NCBI GenBank assembly: GCA_045643825.1
Contig: JAZRFV010000032.1
Location: forward strand, 1-28,815
DNA length: 28,815 bases
Direction: 5' to 3'
Source: Scatosoma sp045643825
GTDB taxonomy: Bacteria; Bacillota; Clostridia; Christensenellales; Borkfalkiaceae
The notes beneath the pieces are model-generated. The model did no database searches and was not told the DNA's origin. It saw nothing but the letters and a program-made list of their open reading frames with translations. This document shows, one piece after another, positions 8,019 to 14,899 of the stretch (positions within the stretch are counted from its first letter, which is position 1; every line of letters begins with the position of its first letter). Both the position numbers and the translations under genes were made by a program.

Positions 8019-8240
8019 GAATATGGTTGGGCTTTTTGTTGGGGTGAAGTGATTCGTGCCTTTAGCGGTATCGGGGGTATAAGGTAAGGATTTCTGGCTG
8101 GGGCGAAGTGGTATTGATGGCAAAGCCATCAAGGTGTCGTCGACAAGGATAGGTGTCGTGCTTTTTTTAAGCTGCGTATGCTTGTCTCCTAACCCGCCCA
8201 CCCGAAGGTCGGGGTGGGCTTACACTTCGCCCCCAAACGC
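8019..8240. repeat. Noncoding spacer with partial copies of the tRNA-Gln 3' end
   Basis: I see no coding gene here. The 16 bases at 8095-8110 are identical to the CCA/acceptor/T-arm end of the adjacent tRNA-Gln gene (8277-8292). Bases 8040-8056 match 8281-8297 at 16 of 17 positions. An inverted, one-base-longer version lies at 8223-8236. The spacer also holds a hairpin at 8116-8130 (GATGGC/GCCATC), a repeated octamer GGTGTCGT at 8133 and 8152, and an 8-bp stem at 8196-8219 (GCCCACCC/GGGTGGGC). Short tRNA 3'-end copies beside the intact gene are what attachment-site remnants of tRNA-integrating elements look like. No integrase is visible. Confidence 0.55.
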
Positions 8241-8276
8241 ACGAAAAAAGACATACCCGATGGTATGTCTTTTTCG
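8241..8276 (-). terminator. Terminator of tRNA-Gln
   Basis: AAAGACATACC and GGTATGTCTTT arms (within 8241-8257 and 8262-8276) around a CGAT loop. On the minus strand the stem follows the tRNA CCA directly and ends in a TTTTTT run. Confidence 0.75.
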
Positions 8277-8351
8277 TGGCTGGGGCGAAGTGATTCGAAC
8301 ACCCGAATGACGGAGTCAGAGTCCGTTGCCTTACCGCTTGGCGACGCCCCA
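8277..8351 (-). tRNA. tRNA-Gln (anticodon CTG)
   Basis: The minus strand gives a 75-base cloverleaf. The acceptor stem pairs TGGGGCG with CGCCCCA, followed by discriminator G and an encoded CCA. The anticodon stem ACGGA/TCCGT closes the loop CTCTGAC, giving anticodon CTG (reads CAG). The T loop is TTCGAAT. The unusual T1-A72 pair is typical of glutamine tRNAs. Confidence 0.95.
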
Positions 8352-8385
8352 ATATGTAAGAACTTGCGTTCCTTTTACTTGCGTT

Positions 8386-8414
8386 ATTTTATCAAACTTT
8401 TCGCCTTTTGGCAA
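8386..8414 (-). promoter_or_regulatory. Sigma-A promoter of tRNA-Gln
   Basis: On the minus strand, -35 TTGCCA (8409-8414), a 17-base spacer, and -10 TAAAAT (8386-8391), about 35 bases before the tRNA. Confidence 0.7.
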
Positions 8415-8586
8415 GCGTTTTTATATGCTTTTTCAAATTTCACCAAAAAAAATTTAGTATACCTTCACGAACACTCCTTCTTACCTCACAAAATGCCTTA
8501 AACCCTTCGTTTTGATAGGAAAAATAAGGCAAAACAATAGCTTTTCTTGATGGAAAAACATCTTATATGGAAAATAATGATAACGC
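8415..8586. other. Intergenic spacer between the tRNA-Gln and aspA promoters
   Basis: No gene was recognised. The one visible structure is an inverted repeat TGCCTTA (8494-8500) / TAAGGCA (8525-8531) separated by 24 bases. It lies upstream of the aspA promoter and could be an operator or be incidental. Confidence 0.4.
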
Positions 8587-8615
8587 TTGCATTGAGAAAG
8601 TATATATGCTATAAT
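8587..8615 (+). promoter_or_regulatory. Sigma-A promoter of aspA
   Basis: -35 TTGCAT (8587-8592), a 17-base spacer, and a perfect -10 TATAAT (8610-8615). Confidence 0.8.
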
Positions 8616-8669
8616 ACGCTGCGGAAAGGAATTTACCTTAAATAGTACAAGTATTGGAGACAAAAAATA

Positions 8670-10049
8670 GTGAGTAAAGTGACGAGAAGTGAAAGTGATT
8701 CCGTCGGAACATTAGAGATACCCCAGGACGCATACTACGGCGTACAGTCGTGGCGTGCATATCAGAATTTCCCCATTAGCGGTGTAAAAGAGAACCCCTT
8801 ATTTATCAAGAACGTCGTGCGTATTAAAAAGGCGGCCGCTCTTGTAAACGGTCAATATGGTTACATTGCAGAAGATATCGCACAGGCAATTATTGCGGCG
8901 TGTGACGAGGCGTTGAAAGGAAAATTCAACAAGGCCTTTATTACCGATTCCATCCAAGGTGGTGCAGGTACGTCGATTAACATGAACGTAAACGAAGTGC
9001 TTGCAAACCGTGCGACCGAGCTTTTGGGCGGACAAAAGGGTGAGTACATTTGCCATCCCAACGACCACGTAAACAAAGCACAATCGACCAACGACGTTAT
9101 CCCCACCGCAGGGAAAATGACCATTTTGGATATGTCCAAGCCCTTACTGGTGGAGTTGGAGCTGTTGATTGAAGCCCTTCTTCAAAAGTCGGAAGAATTT
9201 GACGGCGTAATCAAGATGGGCAGAACGCAATTGCAGGATGCCGTACCCATTCGTTTGGGGCAGGAATTCCACGCGTACGCATCGGCGTTGAAACGTGACA
9301 GCCGTCGTATCCGTATGGCTCTTGAAGAAATGAAGGTGGTAAACCTTGGGGCAACCGCAATCGGTACCGCAATCAACGCGGACAAGTTATACGTGGAAAA
9401 CGTTGTTCCTACCCTCGCGAGTGTGTGTGGGTACGATTTACAGCAGGCAGAGGATTTGATTGACGGCACGCAAAACGTAGAAGGCTTTGTGGCGGTTTCG
9501 GGTAGCTTAAAGACCTGTGCTGTGAACTTGTCCAAGATGTGTAACGACTTGCGTTTGATGAGCAGTGGCCCTCGTACGGGGCTTGGCGAAATCGTTTTAC
9601 CTGCAAAGCAAAACGGTTCCTCCATTATGCCTGGTAAAATCAACCCCGTTATCCCCGAAGTAGTTTCGCAGGTAGCCTTTATGGTTATCGGCAACGATAC
9701 GACCATCACCCTTGCTGCGGAAGCTGGTCAGTTGGAATTGAACGCCTTCGAGCCCGTAATTTTCTATAAGTTGTTCGAGTCGCTCACCTGCCTTGCCAAC
9801 GCAATGAACACCTTGCGCGAAAACTGTATCGTGGGTATCCAAGCCAACAAACAGCATTGTGCGGACGAGGTATATGGCAGCGTAGGTATCGTCACCGCTT
9901 TATGTCCGTACATCGGGTACAAAAAGGCTGCCACTCTTGCCAAGGAAGCGTTGACTACGGGTGCGAGTATCCGTGCCCTCGTGTTGCGTGACGGCTTGAT
10001 GGAAGAGGCGGAATTGGACAAGGTGCTTGATCCTTACGCTATGACCTAA
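8670..10049 (+). CDS. aspA: Aspartate ammonia-lyase (aspartase)
   Basis: This 459-residue protein belongs to the fumarase/aspartase superfamily, which acts as a cytoplasmic tetramer. The C-terminal signature GSSIMPGKINP at 316-326 carries the catalytic serine (Ser318). GRTQLQDAVP at 184-193 has Gln where fumarases have His, which favours aspartase (L-aspartate to fumarate plus ammonia) over fumarase C. GGAGTSINMN at 97-106 is the first conserved substrate block. Translation starts at GTG, eleven bases after GGAG; no ATG is nearby. It is monocistronic between a promoter and a bidirectional terminator. In anaerobes the enzyme feeds fumarate respiration or aspartate catabolism. Confidence 0.95.
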   Translation: MSKVTRSESDSVGTLEIPQDAYYGVQSWRAYQNFPISGVKENPLFIKNVVRIKKAAALVNGQYGYIAEDIAQAIIAACDEALKGKFNKAFITDSIQGGAGTSINMNVNEVLANRATELLGGQKGEYICHPNDHVNKAQSTNDVIPTAGKMTILDMSKPLLVELELLIEALLQKSEEFDGVIKMGRTQLQDAVPIRLGQEFHAYASALKRDSRRIRMALEEMKVVNLGATAIGTAINADKLYVENVVPTLASVCGYDLQQAEDLIDGTQNVEGFVAVSGSLKTCAVNLSKMCNDLRLMSSGPRTGLGEIVLPAKQNGSSIMPGKINPVIPEVVSQVAFMVIGNDTTITLAAEAGQLELNAFEPVIFYKLFESLTCLANAMNTLRENCIVGIQANKQHCADEVYGSVGIVTALCPYIGYKKAATLAKEALTTGASIRALVLRDGLMEEAELDKVLDPYAMT

Positions 10050-10072
10050 TCGGTATAAAAAATATAAAATGA

Positions 10073-10115
10073 ACGCCCCAGGGGTTTGATGAACCCTTGG
10101 GGCGTGTTAATTTTT
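10073..10115. terminator. Bidirectional terminator between aspA and the YitT-family gene
   Basis: ACGCCCCAGGGGTT (10073-10086) pairs with AACCCTTGGGGCGT (10092-10105) with one G-U pair. T-rich sequence follows on the plus strand and A-rich sequence precedes it, so it can serve both converging genes. Confidence 0.8.
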
Positions 10116-10129
10116 ACTGCAACATTTGC

Positions 10130-11062
10130 TTACGGCTTGAACCTGCCAAAGACCTCGTTTACCTTGCTGAAGCTTGCAAACGAGCCAGGGTAGCGTTGTA
10201 TGATTTTCATCATTTCACCAACCTGCTTTTTACGGATAATGCAAACGAGCATATATTTATCGGTGTGGGAATACATGCCCACAACACGGATTTCGGTAAC
10301 GCTGTGCTTTAACTTCTCAATCAGCTCTTGGGACAATTCCTCGGGTTTGTCGGTGACGATCTCAAACTTGTATCCGTTTTTCAACCCTGCGATAGAGCTG
10401 TCCACCACGGTGTTTGCGATAAAGAGGTTCAACAGGGTACAAATCACGGGAGTGATGCGGAAATCGTACACGAAGAAGGCGATGGCAACGACGCTTGCAT
10501 CCAAAAGGAAGGATACGTAAGCCACGTTGGTGCCGGGCTTTCTTTTCTTAATCAGGGCAGAGATGGCGTACGTACCGCCACTCGCACCAAATCGTCTAAA
10601 CATAATCGAGAAGCCGATCCCCGATACCACGCCCGTTGCGATACACGCGAATACGATTTCGAAGTCTGCACCGTTGTTTTGCGCACAGTAGGGAAGGGCG
10701 CCGAGCTTTTCCAACGTCGGAGCTGTAAACGATTGCACCAGGATATAAATAATGAGGATAATACCCAAACGGCGGTTTACGAAGATGCTGACAAGGATAA
10801 AGATGGGCAGGTTAAAGGATACCATCAATATAGCCCAGCTGGTTTCCGTTTCCAGCTTTGTAAGGTGGTGGGTAATGGTCGCCAAACCTCCAACACCGCC
10901 CGGTGCAAAGCCATTGCTGTTTTGGAAGAAGAAATATGCCGTACCGACGATAATCGCCGCTACGCACGCAACCAAAATATCCGATATCCAGCTTTTTACA
11001 AGGTTTTTAGACGTTGTTGCTGTCGGTTTTGTTTTTTCTTGAATGGGTTGGGAAGTTTCCAT
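10130..11062 (-). CDS. YitT-family membrane protein (DUF161 + DUF2179)
   Basis: The 310-residue protein has five to six hydrophobic helices between about 28 and 210, including the glycine-rich GFAPGGVGGLATI near residue 52 and FGASGGTYAIS near 160, which are family hallmarks. A C-terminal soluble domain of about 80 residues follows (from FEIVTDKPEEL to EVFGRF) and matches DUF2179, a small ferredoxin-like fold. Most bacteria have several such proteins and their molecular role is not firmly established. A poor ribosome-binding site (GAGAGAG) contrasts with a perfect consensus promoter. The gene converges with aspA and shares its terminator. Confidence 0.9.
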   Translation of the reverse strand: METSQPIQEKTKPTATTSKNLVKSWISDILVACVAAIIVGTAYFFFQNSNGFAPGGVGGLATITHHLTKLETETSWAILMVSFNLPIFILVSIFVNRRLGIILIIYILVQSFTAPTLEKLGALPYCAQNNGADFEIVFACIATGVVSGIGFSIMFRRFGASGGTYAISALIKKRKPGTNVAYVSFLLDASVVAIAFFVYDFRITPVICTLLNLFIANTVVDSSIAGLKNGYKFEIVTDKPEELSQELIEKLKHSVTEIRVVGMYSHTDKYMLVCIIRKKQVGEMMKIIQRYPGSFASFSKVNEVFGRFKP

Positions 11063-11082
11063 AAAAGCTACTCTCTCGTTAA

Positions 11083-11104
11083 AAAAATACTTAAAAGTAT
11101 TTTT
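11083..11104 (-). promoter_or_regulatory. Hairpin at the very 5' end of the YitT-family transcript
   Basis: AAAAATACTT and AAGTATTTTT (arms 11083-11092 and 11095-11104) lie between the -10 box and the ribosome-binding site. The fold would start at or next to the transcription start and is followed by a T run, so it could act as an early terminator or a 5' stability element. Confidence 0.45.
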
Positions 11105-11133
11105 ATTATATATCCTTTTTCCCGCCGTGTCAA
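11105..11133 (-). promoter_or_regulatory. Perfect consensus sigma-A promoter of the YitT-family gene
   Basis: On the minus strand, TTGACA (11128-11133), exactly 17 bases, then TATAAT (11105-11110). All 12 consensus positions match. Confidence 0.9.
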
Positions 11134-11230
11134 CAACTTGTGGTAAGGAAAAAGGGAATTGTTTCTATTTTTTATACGTAATATTTCTTAAAAATCAAAC
11201 AAAACATTAAAAAATAAAAACAAATAGGTA

Positions 11231-11259
11231 TTGTCAAGCCCTCGCGCGTGTGTTATACT
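11231..11259 (+). promoter_or_regulatory. Candidate antisense promoter at the 3' end of the AraC-type regulator gene
   Basis: -35 TTGTCA (11231-11236), a 17-base spacer, TGT extended -10 element, and -10 TATACT (11254-11259). It overlaps the regulator's stop codon and points into the gene on the opposite strand. No plausible plus-strand gene lies downstream before the GH4 gene. Confidence 0.5.
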
Positions 11260-12050
11260 ATAATTGACTTTCGGTACTGCAAGGGGGAAAGCCCTACCCG
11301 TTTTTTGAAGGTTTCGGAAAAGCGTTGCAGGGAGGTAAACCCGACGGAATAGGCAATTTCCTCCACGGAGTGCCGTCCTTGGCGAAGATATTCTTTTGCT
11401 CGCTCGATACGGATTTTGGTCAGATAATCGTACGGCGTTTCGCCCGTGCGTTTCACGAATAGGGTGGAAAAGTAAGCCCTTGAAAACCCAAATTGTGTTG
11501 CAAGTGTATGCACGTCAATGGGGCGGAAATAGTTATTTTCAAGGTGTTGCATAGCGGCGGCGATTTCGTCCGTTTCCTGCGCTTTTGGCGTTGTTTTTAT
11601 GGCGTTTAACACCTCGAAAAGAAGGTTTAAACAGCTTAAATAATCGAGGTTGCGCCCACCCATGGCATGCTTCAATGCCAACAAACCGCTTTTTTGGTAT
11701 TCCATGCAAAGCTTATCGGTGGTACGCTCGACCAAGCTTTTAGAAAAGCTCCCGTCGAAGGCAATCCACACGTATTCCCACGGGTTTTTCTCGTCGGAGC
11801 AATACAAGGTAACCTCGTCGGGCTTGATGAGAAAGGCGTGGCCTGCGGAAAGGTGGGTTTTGACACCGTTTCGTTCGATATACCCTTCCCCCTTTTCAAT
11901 CAAATGCAAAAGGTAGTAGGGGCGAACGGCAGGGCCGTAAGCGTGCGATGGCGCGGTTTTGTGGCAACCGATTTCAAATACGCGGATTGGCTCGTCAGGT
12001 TGAAAAAGACTAAAAACGTATTGAAACCTCGGCTCGTTGTCGTGAAACAT
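11253..12050 (-). CDS. AraC-family transcriptional regulator
   Basis: The protein is 265 residues from the chosen start. An N-terminal cupin-like sugar-sensing domain (about 10-150; RPYYLLHLIEKGEGYIERNG and AGHAFLIKPDEV) is followed by a double helix-turn-helix domain at about 165-263. The second HTH contains VEEIAYSVGFTSLQRFSETFKK, ending in the classic GLSPLQYRK. Proteins of this layout (MsmR/RafR type) activate sugar-use genes when inducer binds. Two ATGs compete: GAGG lies only two bases before 12056 but eight bases before 12050, so the latter is preferred. It is divergent from the GH4 gene and probably controls it and itself. Confidence 0.9.
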   Translation of the reverse strand: MFHDNEPRFQYVFSLFQPDEPIRVFEIGCHKTAPSHAYGPAVRPYYLLHLIEKGEGYIERNGVKTHLSAGHAFLIKPDEVTLYCSDEKNPWEYVWIAFDGSFSKSLVERTTDKLCMEYQKSGLLALKHAMGGRNLDYLSCLNLLFEVLNAIKTTPKAQETDEIAAAMQHLENNYFRPIDVHTLATQFGFSRAYFSTLFVKRTGETPYDYLTKIRIERAKEYLRQGRHSVEEIAYSVGFTSLQRFSETFKKRVGLSPLQYRKSIIV

Positions 12051-12073
12051 ATACATTACCTCGTTAAATAGTG

Positions 12074-12086
12074 GCTATATTATAGC
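12074..12086. promoter_or_regulatory. Palindrome overlapping the regulator's -10 box
   Basis: GCTATATTATAGC is a perfect 13-base palindrome centred at 12080, in the 70-base divergent spacer and over the AraC-type gene's -10 element. It could be an operator, although AraC proteins more often bind direct repeats. Confidence 0.35.
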
Positions 12087-12107
12087 ATTATTTTATAAAA
12101 AAATCAA
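12079..12107 (-). promoter_or_regulatory. Sigma-A promoter of the AraC-type regulator gene
   Basis: On the minus strand, -35 TTGATT (12102-12107), a 17-base spacer, and -10 TATAAT (12079-12084). No comparably good plus-strand promoter is visible for the GH4 gene, which suits activator dependence. Confidence 0.75.
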
Positions 12108-12125
12108 TAGGAGAACGAACAAAAA

Positions 12126-13436
12126 ATGAAAATTACTTTTATTGGTGCAGGTAGCACGGTTTTTGCAAAAAACGTACTCGGCGATTGTCTTTTGGCGGAA
12201 AATCTGCCTTGCTTTGAAATTGCGCTCTTGGATATTGACGCAGAGCGTTTGGAAGATTCGTACGTGCTTATCACCAAATTGCGTGATAAATACAAACCCG
12301 TTGTAACGGTGAAGAAATACCTCGCGACGGACGATGCGCAGGTAGAAGAAGCGTTTACAGGTGCAAACTACGTTATCAACGCCATTCAGGTAGGCGGTTA
12401 CGATCCTTGTACGATTACCGACTTTGAAGTGCCTAAAAAATACGGTTTACGCCAAACGATTGCGGACACCCTTGGCATCGGCGGTATCTTCCGTGGCTTG
12501 CGTACCATCCCCGTAATGAAGAGATACGCAGACGTAATGGAAAAGGTTTGCCCTAACGCACTTTTCTTGAACTACACCAACCCCATGAGTATTTTGACGG
12601 GGTACATGAACCAATATACGAAGATTAATACGGTAGGTCTTTGCCACTCCTGTCAAATCGTTGCTTCGGCATTGAGCGAATACACGGGTGCGCCTGAATT
12701 CAAAGATGCGCGTTTCACCCTTGCAGGTATCAACCACATGTGTTGGTTGTTGACCTTGGAAGATAAGGATGGCAACGACCTTTATCCTTACCTCAAGGAA
12801 AAATACAACGAAGTGAAGCCTCCTCGTGATTTGGTGCGTATGGAAATCATGAACCGCTTCGGCTACTACAACACCGAAAGCAGCGAACATACCGCAGAAT
12901 ACCACCCTTACTTCATCAAGAAGGACCACCCCGAGCTTATCGAACAGCTCAACATTCCTCTTGACGAATACATCACCCGTTGTATCAACCAAATCAAGGG
13001 CTGGGCAAACCTGCGTGAGGAAATTATGAAGCCCGAAAACGTGAAGCACGAACGCTCCCGTGAGTATGGCTCCCACATCATCGAAGCGTGTGAAACGGGT
13101 AAGCCTTACAAGATTTACGGCAACGTGCAGAACGACGGTTTAATCACCAACCTTCCTGCAAATGCGTGTGTAGAGGTGCCCATCATGGTGGACGAAAACG
13201 GCCTCAATCCTTGCAAGGTAGGTGATATCCCCGACCAGCTTGCTGGGTTGAACATGACGCACATTGCGGTACATAACATGACGATTAAGGCGGCGGCGAC
13301 CTTGGAAAAGAAATACATCTACATGGCGGCATACCTCGATCCTCATACCCGTGATCAGTTGACCTTTGACGAAATCAAAAACCTTTGCGACGATTTGATT
13401 GAAGCACACGGCGATTGGTTGCCCGAATATCACTAA
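12126..13436 (+). CDS. GH4-family NAD-dependent glycosidase (alpha-galactosidase/alpha-glucuronidase-like)
   Basis: This 436-residue enzyme has the family 4 layout. An N-terminal NAD fold begins KITFIGAGSTVF (GAGS at 7-10). NYTNPMSILT at 149-158 binds substrate and cofactor. GLCHS places the metal-binding Cys173 with His174, and GINHMCW gives His204. SEHTAEYHPYF near 253 resembles the MelA-type motif. GH4 enzymes cleave glycosides by an NAD+/Mn2+ redox mechanism in the cytoplasm. The MelA-like motifs favour alpha-galactosidase or alpha-glucuronidase over 6-phospho-glycosidases; the exact sugar is uncertain. GGAG lies twelve bases upstream. The divergent AraC-type gene is its likely regulator. 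No sugar transporter is directly adjacent. Confidence 0.9.
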   Translation: MKITFIGAGSTVFAKNVLGDCLLAENLPCFEIALLDIDAERLEDSYVLITKLRDKYKPVVTVKKYLATDDAQVEEAFTGANYVINAIQVGGYDPCTITDFEVPKKYGLRQTIADTLGIGGIFRGLRTIPVMKRYADVMEKVCPNALFLNYTNPMSILTGYMNQYTKINTVGLCHSCQIVASALSEYTGAPEFKDARFTLAGINHMCWLLTLEDKDGNDLYPYLKEKYNEVKPPRDLVRMEIMNRFGYYNTESSEHTAEYHPYFIKKDHPELIEQLNIPLDEYITRCINQIKGWANLREEIMKPENVKHERSREYGSHIIEACETGKPYKIYGNVQNDGLITNLPANACVEVPIMVDENGLNPCKVGDIPDQLAGLNMTHIAVHNMTIKAAATLEKKYIYMAAYLDPHTRDQLTFDEIKNLCDDLIEAHGDWLPEYH

Positions 13437-13450
13437 ACTGTAAAAATGAG

Positions 13451-13480
13451 CAGGCGGCGAAGCTTTTCGCCGTCTGTTTT
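13451..13480 (+). terminator. Intrinsic terminator of the GH4 gene
   Basis: CAGGCGGCGAA (13451-13461) pairs with TTCGCCGTCTG (13466-13476) around GCTT, followed by TTTTC. Confidence 0.8.
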
Positions 13481-13595
13481 CATTCCCACAAGCAAGGTTT
13501 AAAAATGTATTTTTATCGTCGCTGAAAAGTTAGGGGGAAAGGGGAAAGTGCTTGATTGCCACCCGAAAAAATGAGGAGAATATAAAAAATAATGA

Positions 13596-13625
13596 GTAGA
13601 ATTGACCTATCTACTGTGATATAAT
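13596..13625 (+). promoter_or_regulatory. Extended -10 promoter of the phosphatase operon, with inverted repeat
   Basis: TGATATAAT (13617-13625) is an extended -10 element with a perfect TATAAT. No good -35 box sits 17 bases upstream. An interrupted palindrome, GTAGA (13596-13600) / TCTAC (13610-13614), lies just upstream where an activator or repressor could bind. Confidence 0.55.
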
Positions 13626-13633
13626 ACAAATGT

Positions 13634-13652
13634 ATCGGTTGAAAAGACCGAT
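13634..13652 (+). promoter_or_regulatory. Leader hairpin of the phosphatase operon
   Basis: ATCGGT (13634-13639) pairs with ACCGAT (13647-13652) around a 7-base loop, at the start of the transcript and upstream of the TTTAGGAGG ribosome-binding site. Confidence 0.4.
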
Positions 13653-13678
13653 TTACACGAAACGTTTAGGAGGATGTT

Positions 13679-14899
13679 ATGGGAATGGCGAAAAAATTGG
13701 GCGCAATTGCCTTGGCCTGCGGTATGGCGTTGGGCATGGTTGGTTGTGGCTCTGTCAAAGATAAGGCACAGGCTGGAAATGCGTCGACGGAGGGATATAA
13801 AATGACGATTACATCTGATATGCAAGGGGATACGATTGCGTTGCTCGGCGGTGACGTTGGGGCTTTTGCAATGAATTATAAAAAAGACGGTCAAGGTAGT
13901 GCGAGAAATTACGTAAGAGCAGGCGCTCCGCAGTCGGAACTGATGGTGGATCGTTTCGCACCGAAGCCCGCGACGATTACCTGGAACAATAGCCGTAGCG
14001 GTGCAATGTATTACACCGTACTCGTTGGCTTGAAAAAAGACCTTTCCGACGCGCAAATGTTTATCGTGAACGATACCACCATTGACGTGGAATATTTGTT
14101 TGCGGCAAAGCATTACTACTATCAAATTTGGGCACATTATCAAGGCGACGAGGTGGTAAAATCGCAGGTATTCGATTTCTACACGATGGATTTGCCCCGT
14201 ACGGTATCCATCCCCAACGTCAGCAACACGCGTGACCTCGGTGGTAGATACGTACAAGGCGGTAAGTATCAGGTAAAACAGGGTATGGTTTACCGTGGTG
14301 CTGAGGTAGATCCTTCGGGTTCTAATGCACAAAAGTGGGGCACGATCAACGAGGAAGGTAAACACGTTATGGTGGATATCCTCGGTATCAAGACCGACCT
14401 CGACCTTCGTGACAATCGAACGATTACTCAATCGCCTATCGATCCTTCCCTTAATTACATCAACGTGAGTGCTCCTTATTACGTGAGTGAATCGACGGGT
14501 ATCAACAGTGCGGCATACAAAGCGGCGTTGACGACGGAAATCCGTACTTTCGCAAATCCTGACAATTATCCTATCTATCTCCACTGCTCGCTCGGTCGTG
14601 ACCGTGCAGGTACGCTTGCATACTTGATTAGTGCACTCGTGGGTGTGGAATTGATTGATTTACAGCGTGACTATGAAATGTCGATGTTTGCAATTACCGG
14701 TTGGGCGGATGCATCGCAGGGCCCTGGTAAGTTGGATCAAATGCTCCCTGCATTGAACTCCTTGACGAACTATTTGATGAATTACGGCAATGGTACTCTT
14801 TCGGAAAACACGGAAAAATTCGTGAAGGAATACCTCGGTATTACGCAGGAAGAGGTTAATTCCATCCGTAGTATCCTTTTAGAGGAGGTAACGGAATGA
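13679..14899 (+). CDS. Secreted lipoprotein tyrosine-protein phosphatase (Y_phosphatase3 family)
   Basis: The 406-residue precursor starts with a lipoprotein signal peptide; the lipobox is MVGC with Cys23 as the lipid site, so the product is predicted to sit on the outer face of the membrane. Residues 90-170 look like a fibronectin-like beta domain (KPATITW to FDFYT). From about 178 a dual-specificity-like phosphatase domain runs: SNTRDLGGRY at 182-191, KTDLDLRD near 238-245, and the catalytic P-loop HCSLGRDRAG at 302-311 with nucleophile Cys303 and Arg309. Substrates could be phosphotyrosine/serine proteins, phosphoinositides or other phosphate esters. AGGAGG supports the start. The stop overlaps the next gene as ATGA, and the same two units are fused in the next paralogue. 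Confidence 0.9.
   Translation: MGMAKKLGAIALACGMALGMVGCGSVKDKAQAGNASTEGYKMTITSDMQGDTIALLGGDVGAFAMNYKKDGQGSARNYVRAGAPQSELMVDRFAPKPATITWNNSRSGAMYYTVLVGLKKDLSDAQMFIVNDTTIDVEYLFAAKHYYYQIWAHYQGDEVVKSQVFDFYTMDLPRTVSIPNVSNTRDLGGRYVQGGKYQVKQGMVYRGAEVDPSGSNAQKWGTINEEGKHVMVDILGIKTDLDLRDNRTITQSPIDPSLNYINVSAPYYVSESTGINSAAYKAALTTEIRTFANPDNYPIYLHCSLGRDRAGTLAYLISALVGVELIDLQRDYEMSMFAITGWADASQGPGKLDQMLPALNSLTNYLMNYGNGTLSENTEKFVKEYLGITQEEVNSIRSILLEEVTE

Noticed and set aside
8481..8663. Minus-strand open frame of 60 codons
   Set aside because: It covers the aspA promoter region, has no ribosome-binding site, and is AT-rich noise.
13607..14584. Open frame of 325 codons on the minus strand
   Set aside because: It is a mirror frame of the phosphatase lipoprotein gene and shows no recognisable domains. 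Similar mirrors exist under the fused paralogue and the other surface proteins.
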